Of a stretch of 56,602 bases of DNA, positions 26,138-37,645 are shown piece by piece. Positions within the stretch are counted from its first letter, which is position 1. Each line of letters opens with the position of its first letter. The stretch comes from an uncultured Leptolyngbyaceae cyanobacterium. GTDB lineage: Bacteria > Cyanobacteriota > Cyanobacteriia > Leptolyngbyales > Leptolyngbyaceae. The notes below the pieces were generated by a model. It had not been told where the DNA came from and did no database searches. It was given only the letters and a program-made list of their open reading frames with translations. The position numbers and the translations under genes are program-made. Location of the stretch: NCBI GenBank assembly GCA_938023035.1, contig CALIDI010000030.1, positions 1 through 56,602 on the forward strand, given 5' to 3'.

Positions 26138-26170
26138 AATATATAACTCTAACGGGCATTCAAGGTTCAA
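26138..26170 (-). repeat. Dispersed intergenic repeat, partial copy 3
   Basis: On the minus strand this reads CTTGAATGCCCGTTAG followed by AGTTATAT, matching the core of the repeat copies at 13038-13171 and 47923-48128 (16 identical bases with copy 2, then a degenerate TATA-containing tail). It lies between tRNA-Val and rplI. Confidence 0.5.
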
Positions 26171-26276
26171 GAACGGGAGATCGGGTCACTTCATTCCTTT
26201 GTGAAGCAACACCCCGAAATGATTTAACCCTTCCACTTTCCTAAATTTACCTCAGTCCAACTTCCTCATAACGATC

Positions 26277-26735
26277 ATGGTTAAGCGCGTTCAACTTGTT
26301 CTCAATCAAGATGTCAGTAAACTCGGTAGGGCTGGCGACCTAGTCGATGTGGCACCGGGCTATGCTCGTAACTATTTGATTCCAAAAGGCTTAGCGGTGC
26401 GCACTACCCCCGGTATCTTGAAGCAGGTAGAGCGCCGCCGTGAACTAGAACGCCAGCGTCTGGCAGAGCTAAAGCAGCAGGCTATTGACCTGAAGACTGC
26501 ATTAGAAACGGTTGGCACCTATCGAATTGCCAAGCAGGTGGGTGAAAATGAAGCAATTTTTGGTACGGTAACGAACCAGGATGTTGCTGATGCCATTCAG
26601 GAAGTCACGAAGCAAGAGGTGGATCGGCGTGGCATCACGGTTCCAGAAGTGGGTAAGCTGGGTACCTACAAGGTTGATATTAAGCTGCACCCAGAAGTGC
26701 TTGCTACAGTGCAGATTGAGGTCGTTGCTGCCTGA
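26277..26735 (+). CDS. rplI: 50S ribosomal protein bL9
   Basis: The 152-residue product is bL9. The N-terminal rRNA-binding domain has [20 protein letters not shown] and [15 protein letters not shown] long connecting helix rich in Arg, Glu and Gln follows (about 48-75), then the C-terminal domain with [13 protein letters not shown] and [20 protein letters not shown]. The ATG at 26277 fits the family start. It is a single gene behind tRNA-Val with its own leader of ~280 bp. Confidence 0.97.
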   Translation: MVKRVQLVLNQDVSKLGRAGDLVDVAPGYARNYLIPKGLAVRTTPGILKQVERRRELERQRLAELKQQAIDLKTALETVGTYRIAKQVGENEAIFGTVTNQDVADAIQEVTKQEVDRRGITVPEVGKLGTYKVDIKLHPEVLATVQIEVVAA

Positions 26736-27259
26736 AAAACTAGAACTCGCCAATCAAAGATGATGTTGACTGCCAGGATGCTAGGTAACCCAGGCAGGTC
26801 TAATAGTTGGAGTACATCCCAGTTTTGTCACCCACCCTGCAGGAAGCAAGCTACACCCTAAAGCCTTCTCCCAAGCAGGAAGAGGGTTTGAATCTGCCCC
26901 TCCTTTGCCTATTGTGGGGGAGGAAAGTGGGAGATTTAGAGCTTGGCTCTTCTCACAGGGCGGGGATACTTGCGAGATGGGGATGCACCCTGTTGGTTGA
27001 GAGCTATTGGCATATCGTCCTACATGTAACGAGTTTTGCATCTGATAACTTTTTGGCTGTTGTTTAACTGCTTTTCTTGCCAGAGAAGGTCTTGCTCTTA
27101 TTTTGCTTGTTTTTGACTCCTGATAGGGTGGAGTTTAGCGTGTTTGCATAGTTAAGTCCCGATTTGCATCCCAGATTGCTGAAAAAGCAGTATTCGATGG
27201 TCGGGCTTGATCAGGTTTAATGGCAGCAGGCTAGAAGCAATGGCGAGGAGTGGTACGAC
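26736..27259. other. Spacer between rplI and the porin gene
   Basis: About 520 bp with no believable gene. It contains a C/T-rich stretch around 26860-26940 and should hold the porin promoter close to 27150-27240. I see no Fur-box that I can support by eye. Confidence 0.4.
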
Positions 27260-28807
27260 GTGATCAGATGGAATGGCTGGTATCCTTCAGCCGTCTTTAT
27301 TACCCTGGGAGCATTAAACAATGGCTTGGCTGCGATCGCCCAAACTGTAGACAGTTCTCTCCCGATGGATTGTGTGCAATCGCTAATCAGCGATTGTCAA
27401 GGGGAAGATGACGCTCTAGGGCAGATGCGTTCGGTGTCAGAGTTAAGCGATGTAGAACCGAGCGATTGGGCTTATCAAGCATTAAAGGACTTAATTGAGC
27501 GTCGTAATTTTTCCCTGGGTTATCCTGACCGCAAGTTTCGGGGCAATCAGCCCCTTACTCGGGATGAATTTGCGGCGGCGATCGCCCAGGCGCTTGACTT
27601 GTTGACAGCAGAATTGGCTAAAGCAGAATTCTCTGCAATTCGAGATGATTTTGCAACCCTGCGTCGGTTGCAACAGTCCTACCGCACAATTTCCCAGAGT
27701 CTGGATAGTCGCCTCACCCAGGCCGATGCCACGATCGCGACTTTAGAAAGCCATCAATTCTCTCCCACTACAAAACTGACGGGTGAAACGGTGTTTGCCA
27801 TTACCGATGGCAGCAGCGCCAGTGCGACCTTTATCAGCCGTACCCGCTTGAATTTAAGCACCAGTTTGAACGGACGCGACCGGCTGTTGACTCAGTTGGA
27901 AGTGGGTAATAACGGTGGGGATGCCGTCAGCAAAGCCCAAGATAAGCGGGGCAATCGCTTTGGTTCCCTGGGGTTACTAGCAGGGGCAGGCGGGCTTGAC
28001 TTTGTTGGAGTTGAGTCGTCTGTGCGGTTGAGTCAACTGCACTACACGTTTCAGCCGTTGGATTCTTTAGCCCTGACAGTAGGAGCCAGGCTTTCACCCC
28101 GCGACTTTATTGACCGGAACCGATTTGCTAACCAGCCTGCCATCGATTTTTCTTCTAGCTTTTTTGCCAATAACCCCCTGATTATCCAAAACCCCGTAGA
28201 TCGGACGGGGGGGGCCGGGTTGGCCCTCAGTTGGAAAGTGGAACAATTACCGCTCACCTTGAGGGCATTGTATGTTGCCGCTGATAGTGAACAAGTGTCT
28301 AGGGGATCGGTTCGCGGCGGCTTATTTGGCGATCGCTACCAGGCTAGCATAGAGCTAGAGTACGCTCTGAGTCAGGCGTTGATCGCTCGCTTGCAGTATA
28401 CTCGTGCGGAGGTCAACCAGGTGGATATTTCAGCCCTGGGGCTGAATGTGGAGTGGGTATTTAATAATCAGATCTCGGTCTTTGGTCGGTTTGGCTGGGG
28501 TCATTACAAAGGGTTTAATCCTGTATTGGGGAGTGATTTGGATCTAAATCCAAGAACCTGGGCAATTGGGGCGATCGTCCGGAATATTGTGATTCCTGGC
28601 TCCACGGCGGGGGTAGCGATTGGGCAGCCCTTCATTGAAGGGGAACTGGGGAATGCGACCCAGACGAACTTTGAAGCTTACTATAGCTTCGCGTTTAATG
28701 ACCATATCACCATTACTCCCGCTCTAATTGTGGTTGATCGTGCCGATAATGAACGGTCTAATCGCACCATCTGGCAAGGGGTGCTGCGATTGGTCTTAAC
28801 TTTTTAG
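27260..28807 (+). CDS. Iron uptake porin (SLH domain plus OprB-like barrel)
   Basis: An outer-membrane porin of the type that is abundant in cyanobacteria. The 515-residue precursor has a signal-like N-terminus (about 1-28, ending LAAIAQ), an SLH domain at about 63-115 (DVEPSDWAYQALKDLIERR, then LGYPDRKFRGNQPLTRDEFA) that anchors the barrel to the cell wall, and a coiled-coil (about 125-170). The beta-barrel to the C-terminus ends WQGVLRLVLTF, with the terminal Phe typical of outer-membrane proteins. The start is GTG at 27260, with GAGGAG about 9 nt upstream. Homologues have been linked to inorganic iron uptake and general solute passage; the specificity here is inferred. Confidence 0.9.
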   Translation: MIRWNGWYPSAVFITLGALNNGLAAIAQTVDSSLPMDCVQSLISDCQGEDDALGQMRSVSELSDVEPSDWAYQALKDLIERRNFSLGYPDRKFRGNQPLTRDEFAAAIAQALDLLTAELAKAEFSAIRDDFATLRRLQQSYRTISQSLDSRLTQADATIATLESHQFSPTTKLTGETVFAITDGSSASATFISRTRLNLSTSLNGRDRLLTQLEVGNNGGDAVSKAQDKRGNRFGSLGLLAGAGGLDFVGVESSVRLSQLHYTFQPLDSLALTVGARLSPRDFIDRNRFANQPAIDFSSSFFANNPLIIQNPVDRTGGAGLALSWKVEQLPLTLRALYVAADSEQVSRGSVRGGLFGDRYQASIELEYALSQALIARLQYTRAEVNQVDISALGLNVEWVFNNQISVFGRFGWGHYKGFNPVLGSDLDLNPRTWAIGAIVRNIVIPGSTAGVAIGQPFIEGELGNATQTNFEAYYSFAFNDHITITPALIVVDRADNERSNRTIWQGVLRLVLTF

Positions 28808-28848
28808 CCTGAACTTTTTAGCCTGATGTACCCAAGTTAGCCCACGTA

Positions 28849-30762
28849 TCAGTTGGCCCACATGTCGCGCCACTTGACCACCCCAGAGTCAGCCAGTAAC
28901 CAGCGGCGACAGGTAATATTTTCGCGGACAGGGACGCGGGTATCACGCCCTTCAGCATCCCGACACACGATCGCATACTTATAGGCGATCGCTCGACCCG
29001 CACTTTCATTAAAGGGAATTTCGCCAAACCAGGTATTCGCGTTGATGTACTCCAACCGATAGCCATTGTTAACATCCCAATTGCCCAATTCCGGGCAATC
29101 GCCAATCACGATCACAGACTCTCCAGGTTGAGTCGCTAACCCATTTAACTGAGCTAGCACCACGATTTGGCCCTTAACCCGCTCACCGACATGGCTAATC
29201 ACCACCGCTTCCATGGGGGCTAAGACTAACTGATGAATTTGCCCATCGACCACTTCAAACTTGCGGCGAGTCAATACACAGGTGTGTTCGCGATCGGGTA
29301 ATTCGGTATCGACCGTTTCCACAACCGCAGGCTGATCACTCTTATTGAGAGCAACAAAACACCGAGAATCGCGGTAACGCCGCACATAACAATAAACATC
29401 AGGGGTAAGGTACTTTTGCCATTGCCCTCCTAGGGAAATAGCCGGATTCAAGCGCCTCAGGCCAGCCAAAAGCCGCACATCCTTATAAACCGCTGTATCG
29501 GTATTCCACTGCTGCATCATCGGACGATTGTAGGGATCGTTATTGCCATAAATATTCTCATCGGCGTTGGTATCGTCATGGAGGTATTGCTCTGTCCCAT
29601 AGAACAGGCAAGGAATTCCCCGTGTGGTCATCAGCAAGTCGACAGCGATGCGCAGCAAGTCTGGATCTGCGTTAAGGCTCTGAAAGCGATGCATATCGTG
29701 GTTATCAATAAAGGTAATCAGCTCAGTGGCCCCGTTATAACGGGCATCTTTGTCCAGCAGTTCCTGCACCACATGAAACCCACCCTCATCTCCTGCAGCT
29801 AGCCCCTGGCGAATTGCCATCGCTAGCCCAAAATCAAGAATCGTCATGCCAGAGTGATTGGCAAAGTTGACCGAAAGGACATCATCCGGACTGCTATAAA
29901 TCCACTCGCCAAAAATAAAAACATCTGGCTTAAAGGTTTGAATATCCGTGTTGAATTCTTGCCAGAACCAGAGAGGCATGTGTTTGACGGTATCCACTCG
30001 CAGGGCATCTACACCCCGATCTAGCCAGAGTTTAATCGCCGATTTAATATAGTCCCGGTAGGCAACATTGTTTTCATTAAAGGTTGCAAGCCCTGCCAGC
30101 TCACAGTTTTGTACCTGCCAAGCATCTTCCCAATTGGTGACTTCACCGTAGTGGTGGTACCAGTGGTTAACATCATTGTTGAAGTCGGCAATGAGTTTGC
30201 CATCATCAAACAGTTGGCCCTTTACCCCGCCGACATCCGGGCTACTGTGGTTACAAACAATATCGAGAATCAGTTTCATCCCCCGCTGATGAAGCGCCGC
30301 GACTAGCCGGTCAAAGGTTGTTTCCTTTGCCTGAAACAAGGAAGGATTTTCATCCTTGCCGATGAAGCGAGTATTGATGCGCTTAAAGTCCCTGGTCCAG
30401 TACCCATGAATGGCGGCATACTTCTCATACGCCAATTGCTCCACCTGCTCAAACAGAGGCGTTAGCCACAGGGCCGTTACTCCCAACCCCTTAAGATAGT
30501 CGAGCTTTTCAATAATGCCCTGTAGATCACCACCCCAGTACTTACCCCAATCCGTCTGACTGGGATCATAAAGCTCAGGATTTGCTCCCTCGCTGTTATG
30601 GGGATCGCCATCAAAAAAGCGATCTACCACAATGAAATAGAGTGTTTCCTGACGAAACTCAATGTCACGGGTAAATAAAAACTCAAAGTCAGTGGACTGA
30701 TTGGCCGCTTCCTTAGCTTGAGGTGGCTGGGCCGTGAGTGAAATGGGCTGTTTTTCTGTCAT
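28849..30762 (-). CDS. GH13 alpha-amylase/CGTase-like enzyme with C-terminal CBM20
   Basis: This 637-residue enzyme of the GH13 family acts on alpha-1,4-glucans. The barrel carries ALRVDTVKH (catalytic Asp nucleophile), VFIFGEW (catalytic Glu) and FIDNHDMHRF (third Asp), in the spacing seen in cyclodextrin glucanotransferases and related amylases. DIVCNHSSPD is the first conserved region. Residues ~535-637 read as a starch-binding CBM20 domain (GESVIVIGDCPELGNWD). There is no signal peptide: the N-terminus MTEKQPISL is polar, so the enzyme is probably cytosolic and acts on stored glycogen or imported dextrins. Whether it hydrolyses or transfers cannot be decided from the motifs. Convergent with the porin gene. 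Confidence 0.88.
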   Translation of the reverse strand: MTEKQPISLTAQPPQAKEAANQSTDFEFLFTRDIEFRQETLYFIVVDRFFDGDPHNSEGANPELYDPSQTDWGKYWGGDLQGIIEKLDYLKGLGVTALWLTPLFEQVEQLAYEKYAAIHGYWTRDFKRINTRFIGKDENPSLFQAKETTFDRLVAALHQRGMKLILDIVCNHSSPDVGGVKGQLFDDGKLIADFNNDVNHWYHHYGEVTNWEDAWQVQNCELAGLATFNENNVAYRDYIKSAIKLWLDRGVDALRVDTVKHMPLWFWQEFNTDIQTFKPDVFIFGEWIYSSPDDVLSVNFANHSGMTILDFGLAMAIRQGLAAGDEGGFHVVQELLDKDARYNGATELITFIDNHDMHRFQSLNADPDLLRIAVDLLMTTRGIPCLFYGTEQYLHDDTNADENIYGNNDPYNRPMMQQWNTDTAVYKDVRLLAGLRRLNPAISLGGQWQKYLTPDVYCYVRRYRDSRCFVALNKSDQPAVVETVDTELPDREHTCVLTRRKFEVVDGQIHQLVLAPMEAVVISHVGERVKGQIVVLAQLNGLATQPGESVIVIGDCPELGNWDVNNGYRLEYINANTWFGEIPFNESAGRAIAYKYAIVCRDAEGRDTRVPVRENITCRRWLLADSGVVKWRDMWAN

Positions 30763-30860
30763 GGGGCATTCCTGGAATAACCACTGAGCTTGAGGGCGTC
30801 ACTGGGTGAAATTTAGCAGTTTTAGAGAGGAGCTGTCCAAGGCATCGTTCATAATCGTAA

Positions 30861-32987
<2,127 letters not shown>

Positions 32988-33005
32988 AGGAAGAATAAAA
33001 GGGCG

Positions 33006-35894
33006 TCAAAAGTGGCTAGTCAAAGCTGGAACACAGCGTTCACAAAGGAGCGGATGTTCAGCCGATGTGCCTACGTAGGTGGAATAATTCCAACAGCGAT
33101 CGCATTTCTTTCCTTCAGCATCGACGACCCCAATCCCCAGTGTTTCGGTCTGAGCGGCATACTTCAGGCCTGCCAGAGGGGCAAAAGAGTCTAGTAGCTC
33201 TACCTGAGACACCAGAAAGAAATAGCGGAGTTGATCCACTTGATTGCCACTCAAAGCGTCCACAGGGTTTAGAGCCGCCAGAGTGCTCTGTAATTCAGGC
33301 TCAGTCACATAGAGCAAGACCTTTGCCTCCAGGGAAGCCCCGATCGCTTTGTCGCTTCGGGCCTGCTCCAGCACTTTGTTGACCTCCGAGCGGACATGAC
33401 GCAGCGTCTCCCACCGGTCAGCTAGTTCAGGTTTGTGCCAGTGCTCCTCTAGCTTGACCCAACCCGCTTCAAAGACGGAGCGATAGGGGGTCTTGTAAGG
33501 TAAAAACTGCCAAATATCCTCTGCTAGGTGAGAGAGTACCGGGGCGATCGCCCGTGCTAGGTTTTCCAATGCATACCCAATCACCGTCTGGCAACTGCGG
33601 CGGCGGGGCGAGTCAGGGGCACTGATATAAAGCCGATCTTTGGCAATATCTAGGTAAAAGTTAGATAAATCCACCACGCAAAAGTTTTGAACCGTCTGGA
33701 AAAAGCGATAAAACTGGAAGGTTTCAAAGGCATCTGTGACTTCGTTAAATACCTCTGTCATCCGATGCAGCATGTAGCGGTCTAACTCTGGGAGCTGTTC
33801 ATAGGCGATCGCATCCTTCGCTGGGTCAAAATCATGCAAATTTCCCAGTAGAAACCGGGCCGTATTGCGGATTTTGCCGCGCACATCCGATAGCTGCTTG
33901 AGAATGTTTTTGCCAATCAGCACATCAGAAGAATAGTCCACCGATGAAGCCCATAACCGCAACACATCAGCCCCATAGGGAGGATCCTGCTGCTGATTTT
34001 TGCCACCTTCAATCAGCACCCGGGGGTCAATCACATTCCCCAGGGATTTGCTCATTTTGCGGCCCTGCTCATCCAGTACAAACCCATGGGTCAGCACTGT
34101 CTTGTAGGGAGCCTGACCATTAACCGCTACACTTGTTAGCAGACTCGACTGAAACCAGCCCCGATGTTGATCTGAACCTTCTAGGTACATCTCCACTGGA
34201 TAGTGCAGGTCAGGTCGTTGCTGGGCCACTGCTGCCCAAGAAGAACCAGAGTCAAACCAGACGTCCATTGTATCCATGCCCTTACGGTAGGATCGTCCAT
34301 CCTGCCGGTAGGTGGGGGGCAGCAATTCCTCAACGGGCAATTCCCACCAGGCATCCGAGCCTTTCTCAGCGACGATCGCCTGCACATGGGCAATCGTCTC
34401 CTGGGTCAGCAGCGGTTTCCCAGTTTCCTGATCGTAAAAGACAGGAATGGGTACGCCCCAACTGCGCTGCCGCGAAATACACCAGTCAGAACGTTCAGCA
34501 ACCATCGGTGTAATCCGGTTTTCGCCCTGGGCAGGAATCCACCGCACTTGGGCGATCGCGGCCAAAGCGGCCTCCCGGAAGCCCTCCACCGACGCGAACC
34601 ACTGCTCCGTTGCCCGAAAAATTGTGGGCTTTTTGGTGCGCCAGTCATAGGGATACTTATGCTCGTAGGGTTCCTCTTTCAACAAAGCCCCCGTCGCTTG
34701 CAGGGCTTCTACAACCGCAGTGTTCCCCTCGCCCAAGACATTTAGCCCCGCAAAGGGGCCAGCCTCCGCCGTAAAGTTGCCATCGTCATCTACAGGAGAG
34801 AAGATCGGCAAGCCGTAGCGCATTCCTACCTGGTAGTCTTCCTGCCCATGGCCTGGAGCGGTATGCACCAGCCCCGTACCCGAATCGGTGGTGACATAAT
34901 CCCCTCCGATGAGGATTTTGCTCTCGCGCTCAAACAGGGGATGGCGATAGGTCGTATGCTCTAGGGCGTTACCCATAACCGTTGCCTGCACTGTCAAGGG
35001 CGTGCCTAAAACCTCGGCTAGCCGCTCCACTAAATCCTTGGCAACCAGCAGGTACTTAAACCGACCGGGAGCCTGTTCACCGACCTCCACAATGGCATAA
35101 ACCAGATCAGGATTGACACTCACGCCCAGATTCGCTGGAATTGTCCAAGGAGTCGTCGTCCAGATGGCAACCCCTAGCTCGCCCAAAAATGAATCGAGCG
35201 GCATTTGCAAAGCGATCGGCAGACTTGTCACTTCAAAGGCTGCATACACACTGCGGGAAGTATGGCCTTCAGGATACTCCAACTCAGCTTCGGCCAAAGC
35301 CGTCTTTGAACTGGGACTCCAGTGCACCGGCTTCAGCCCGCGATAGATATAGCCCTTCAGTACCATTTGCCCAAACACCCCAATTTGAGCTGCCTCGTAG
35401 TCGGGCTTCAGCGTCAGATAGGGGTGCTCCCAATCGCCCCAGACCCCGTAGCGCCGAAAACTCTCTCGTTGCTCTGCAACTGCGTTGAGGGCAAATTCCT
35501 GCGCTTTCTGGCGCAGCCCTAAGGGGGTCAAAGCCCTGCGTTCGTCTGGCTTTAGGGTTTGTAGCACTTTCAGTTCAATCGGTAGCCCATGGCAATCCCA
35601 ACCCGGCACGTAGCGCACCTTACGCCCGCGCAAAAGCTGATACTTATTAATGAAATCCTTCAAGATTTTATTCAGGGCGTGGCCCATGTGCAGCGACCCG
35701 TTAGCGTAGGGCGGACCATCATGGAGCACAAACACTTCTCCCGGATTCGTTTGGGCAAGCTGCTCGTAAATCTGGTGCTCTGACCAAAACTGTTGGATCT
35801 CAGGTTCCCGCTTGGTCGCATTTGCCCGCATATCAAATCGTGTCTTGGGCAAGTTAACAGTATCTTTGTAAGCTCCGGGGTCGGTCACAGGCAT
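33006..35894 (-). CDS. ileS: Isoleucyl-tRNA synthetase
   Basis: A class I synthetase that charges tRNA-Ile and edits valine. The 962-residue product has HIGH in the form HMGH (69-72, within PPYANGSLHMGHALNK). The large CP1 editing domain holds TTPWTIPANLGV and GTGLVHTAPGHGQEDY. KMSKS appears in GRKMSKSLGN, followed by the anticodon-binding helical domain. A C-terminal zinc-binding tail has CDRCW and CERC pairs, as in the bacterial eubacterial-type enzyme. I chose the ATG at 35894 because homologues begin MPVTDPGAYKDTVNLP-like; the frame is open to 35978. Confidence 0.97.
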   Translation of the reverse strand: MPVTDPGAYKDTVNLPKTRFDMRANATKREPEIQQFWSEHQIYEQLAQTNPGEVFVLHDGPPYANGSLHMGHALNKILKDFINKYQLLRGRKVRYVPGWDCHGLPIELKVLQTLKPDERRALTPLGLRQKAQEFALNAVAEQRESFRRYGVWGDWEHPYLTLKPDYEAAQIGVFGQMVLKGYIYRGLKPVHWSPSSKTALAEAELEYPEGHTSRSVYAAFEVTSLPIALQMPLDSFLGELGVAIWTTTPWTIPANLGVSVNPDLVYAIVEVGEQAPGRFKYLLVAKDLVERLAEVLGTPLTVQATVMGNALEHTTYRHPLFERESKILIGGDYVTTDSGTGLVHTAPGHGQEDYQVGMRYGLPIFSPVDDDGNFTAEAGPFAGLNVLGEGNTAVVEALQATGALLKEEPYEHKYPYDWRTKKPTIFRATEQWFASVEGFREAALAAIAQVRWIPAQGENRITPMVAERSDWCISRQRSWGVPIPVFYDQETGKPLLTQETIAHVQAIVAEKGSDAWWELPVEELLPPTYRQDGRSYRKGMDTMDVWFDSGSSWAAVAQQRPDLHYPVEMYLEGSDQHRGWFQSSLLTSVAVNGQAPYKTVLTHGFVLDEQGRKMSKSLGNVIDPRVLIEGGKNQQQDPPYGADVLRLWASSVDYSSDVLIGKNILKQLSDVRGKIRNTARFLLGNLHDFDPAKDAIAYEQLPELDRYMLHRMTEVFNEVTDAFETFQFYRFFQTVQNFCVVDLSNFYLDIAKDRLYISAPDSPRRRSCQTVIGYALENLARAIAPVLSHLAEDIWQFLPYKTPYRSVFEAGWVKLEEHWHKPELADRWETLRHVRSEVNKVLEQARSDKAIGASLEAKVLLYVTEPELQSTLAALNPVDALSGNQVDQLRYFFLVSQVELLDSFAPLAGLKYAAQTETLGIGVVDAEGKKCDRCWNYSTYVGTSAEHPLLCERCVPALTSHF

Positions 35895-36130
35895 AGGGGT
35901 AAAAGATAGGGGGATGAATTTGGCTAGTCGTTTACTTCGGGCCGGTTTCCAGCGAGGTTGAATCCCTAGAGCATCCAACTCGTCGCTATTGGGAGAACAC
36001 TAGCAGTAGGATCTGTGAAGGAAGTATACTACGGTTGTAGTACCTCGATTGAGAATCCATCCATTGATAGCCCATTATCTGTGACAAATCGTTCACACTT
36101 CAACCTTGATCAAATAAACCTTGCCTTGAT

Positions 36131-36625
36131 CTAGGGTTCTCTCGCTGCTTCGGGTAAGCGATCGCGATACTTTGAGCGGCGTTGTTGCATATTCTCAGCA
36201 AACTTAATCCGTTGGGCTGGGGTTAATACCTCTCGCATCTCTAGCAAGCTTTCAAACCGGGTGTCTTCGAGCTGAGCCTTAATGGTTCTAAACTGCCGAT
36301 ATTTTTGGCGTACCTGATCGGCGGTCGCCTCGCTCGCAATCACCGTTTCAAACTCTTGCCGAGCCTGCCGTATCGCCTCTCGCTGTGATCCTACTTGGGG
36401 CTGATATTTTTGACGGATGGCCTGGATTCTTTGCAGTTGAGCGCGGCTGAGGTTGAGATCCTTCAGCCAATGAGCCTCTTGTGGCGATGGTGCTCCCTGG
36501 TCGAAGCGTGGCGGCTCCGGTGAGGAAGAGGGTTGAGGCAAAAGGGCATGGGGTAGGGTCAGGGCGATCACCCCACCCAGTACAACCAGAGAAGCAGCGA
36601 TGAATGAAACACGACGCACAGCCAT
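36131..36625 (-). CDS. Spy/CpxP-like periplasmic protein
   Basis: The 164-residue product (ATG at 36625) has an N-terminal hydrophobic anchor or signal (about 5-28), a Pro/Ser-rich linker, and a helical domain with an LTxxQ-like repeat. LNLSRAQLQRIQAIRQKYQPQ and VLTPAQRIKFAENMQQR are the two related blocks, as in Spy/CpxP chaperones and the related heavy-metal sensor proteins. It lies directly behind an ECF sigma factor and a putative anti-sigma factor (77 nt after the latter), so it is probably part of that stress regulon. It could be an envelope stress chaperone or a sensor; a metal role is only inferred. Confidence 0.78.
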   Translation of the reverse strand: MAVRRVSFIAASLVVLGGVIALTLPHALLPQPSSSPEPPRFDQGAPSPQEAHWLKDLNLSRAQLQRIQAIRQKYQPQVGSQREAIRQARQEFETVIASEATADQVRQKYRQFRTIKAQLEDTRFESLLEMREVLTPAQRIKFAENMQQRRSKYRDRLPEAAREP

Positions 36626-36701
36626 AGGCCTATCCAGAACAGGGGGACAAGATATTTGAAAAGCAGCCGATTGTAGGAAAAGCAAGGAGGGAAGAGTGGC
36701 G

Positions 36702-37061
36702 TTAATTCACCATCACGATGACATCTTCTGATGAGGTTTCCCCAAGGGCAGAGTTCCAATTAGTCTCCATGTAGGCTTCTAGGTTTGATAGCTCGGCATA
36801 GCTGAGGGAAGAAGGTGTCAATAAGCGGTAGCCAACCAAACCACCAATCAGGCTAGCCGCGATCGCCCCAGTACCCAATAGGCGTAGCTTCCAGTTGGGG
36901 CGATGCAGCGGAACCGCCTTCAGCGATCGTTGGGAGATCGCCACCATTTCCATAATCCGATCTTCTAAATCGGGCGACGGCGGCGGAACCGCGTGCCGGT
37001 GTTGCCGTAAAAAATCAGCCAGCGCGGTGTCATCTTCAGGAAACTTTTCAGGAAACCTCAT
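36702..37061 (-). CDS. Putative membrane-bound anti-sigma factor
   Basis: The 119-residue product has a short polar N-terminal cytoplasmic part (about 1-60), one membrane segment (about 62-82, LLGTGAIAASLIGGLVGY) and a small outer part ending SSEDVIVMVN. Its ATG overlaps the TGA of the sigma gene (ATGA), so it is translationally coupled. That arrangement, sigma then a small one-span protein, is the usual anti-sigma layout. No zinc-binding HxxxCxxC motif is present, so if it is an anti-sigma factor it is not of the ZAS type. Function inferred from context. Confidence 0.65.
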   Translation of the reverse strand: MRFPEKFPEDDTALADFLRQHRHAVPPPSPDLEDRIMEMVAISQRSLKAVPLHRPNWKLRLLGTGAIAASLIGGLVGYRLLTPSSLSYAELSNLEAYMETNWNSALGETSSEDVIVMVN

Positions 37062-37645
37062 AGCTGAACTCCTTCTTTTTGAAAATATTGACGCATAGCG
37101 GCACGAGCATGAAACAAACGCGATTTAACAGTACCAACGGGAATCGCCAGAATTTCAGCAATTTCCTTTTGGGGGAGTTCCTCCAGATCGTGGAGAACAA
37201 GCACTGTCCGATGGTCAAAACTCATTTGGGCCAGCCCCCGTTGCACCATATCCTGATAATGCAAATGCATCACATCTACAGCCTCTTGCCGCCGGCAAGA
37301 TTGTTGCTTGAAAACTTGCAGGCGATCGCGAGACTTCGCACTAGCCTGACGATGATCTGAGGCAACGTTCCAGGCAATACGGTAAAGCCAGGTAGAAAAT
37401 TGTGCCGTCTGGCGAAACTTAGGTAAACCCCGCCAGGCCCGCAAAAATACATCCTGCACTAAGTCATCTAGTGCCTCTGAATCACATAACTGATATAGGA
37501 TTGCTCTGACCCGCTGTTGATGGCGACGATACAACAGACGAAATCCCTGAGAATCTCCCTGGATGCAACGTTGCACCAAGGCGTAATCGGGTTCTTCTGC
37601 TTGGGCTTGATGAGACGCAATTGGCACAGCCGCTAACCGGGACAT
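37058..37645 (-). CDS. ECF-type RNA polymerase sigma factor (group 4)
   Basis: The 195-residue product has the two ECF domains. Region 2 (about 30-105) carries DDLVQDVFLRAWRGLPKFR and FSTWLYRIAWNVASDH. Region 4 (about 140-190) carries MSFDHRTVLVLHDLEELPQKEIAE and IPVGTVKSRLFHARA, a helix-turn-helix for -35 recognition. It resembles the RpoE/SigG group of cyanobacteria. It heads a three-gene minus-strand operon with the putative anti-sigma factor and a Spy-like protein. Likely released on envelope stress. Confidence 0.93.
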   Translation of the reverse strand: MSRLAAVPIASHQAQAEEPDYALVQRCIQGDSQGFRLLYRRHQQRVRAILYQLCDSEALDDLVQDVFLRAWRGLPKFRQTAQFSTWLYRIAWNVASDHRQASAKSRDRLQVFKQQSCRRQEAVDVMHLHYQDMVQRGLAQMSFDHRTVLVLHDLEELPQKEIAEILAIPVGTVKSRLFHARAAMRQYFQKEGVQL

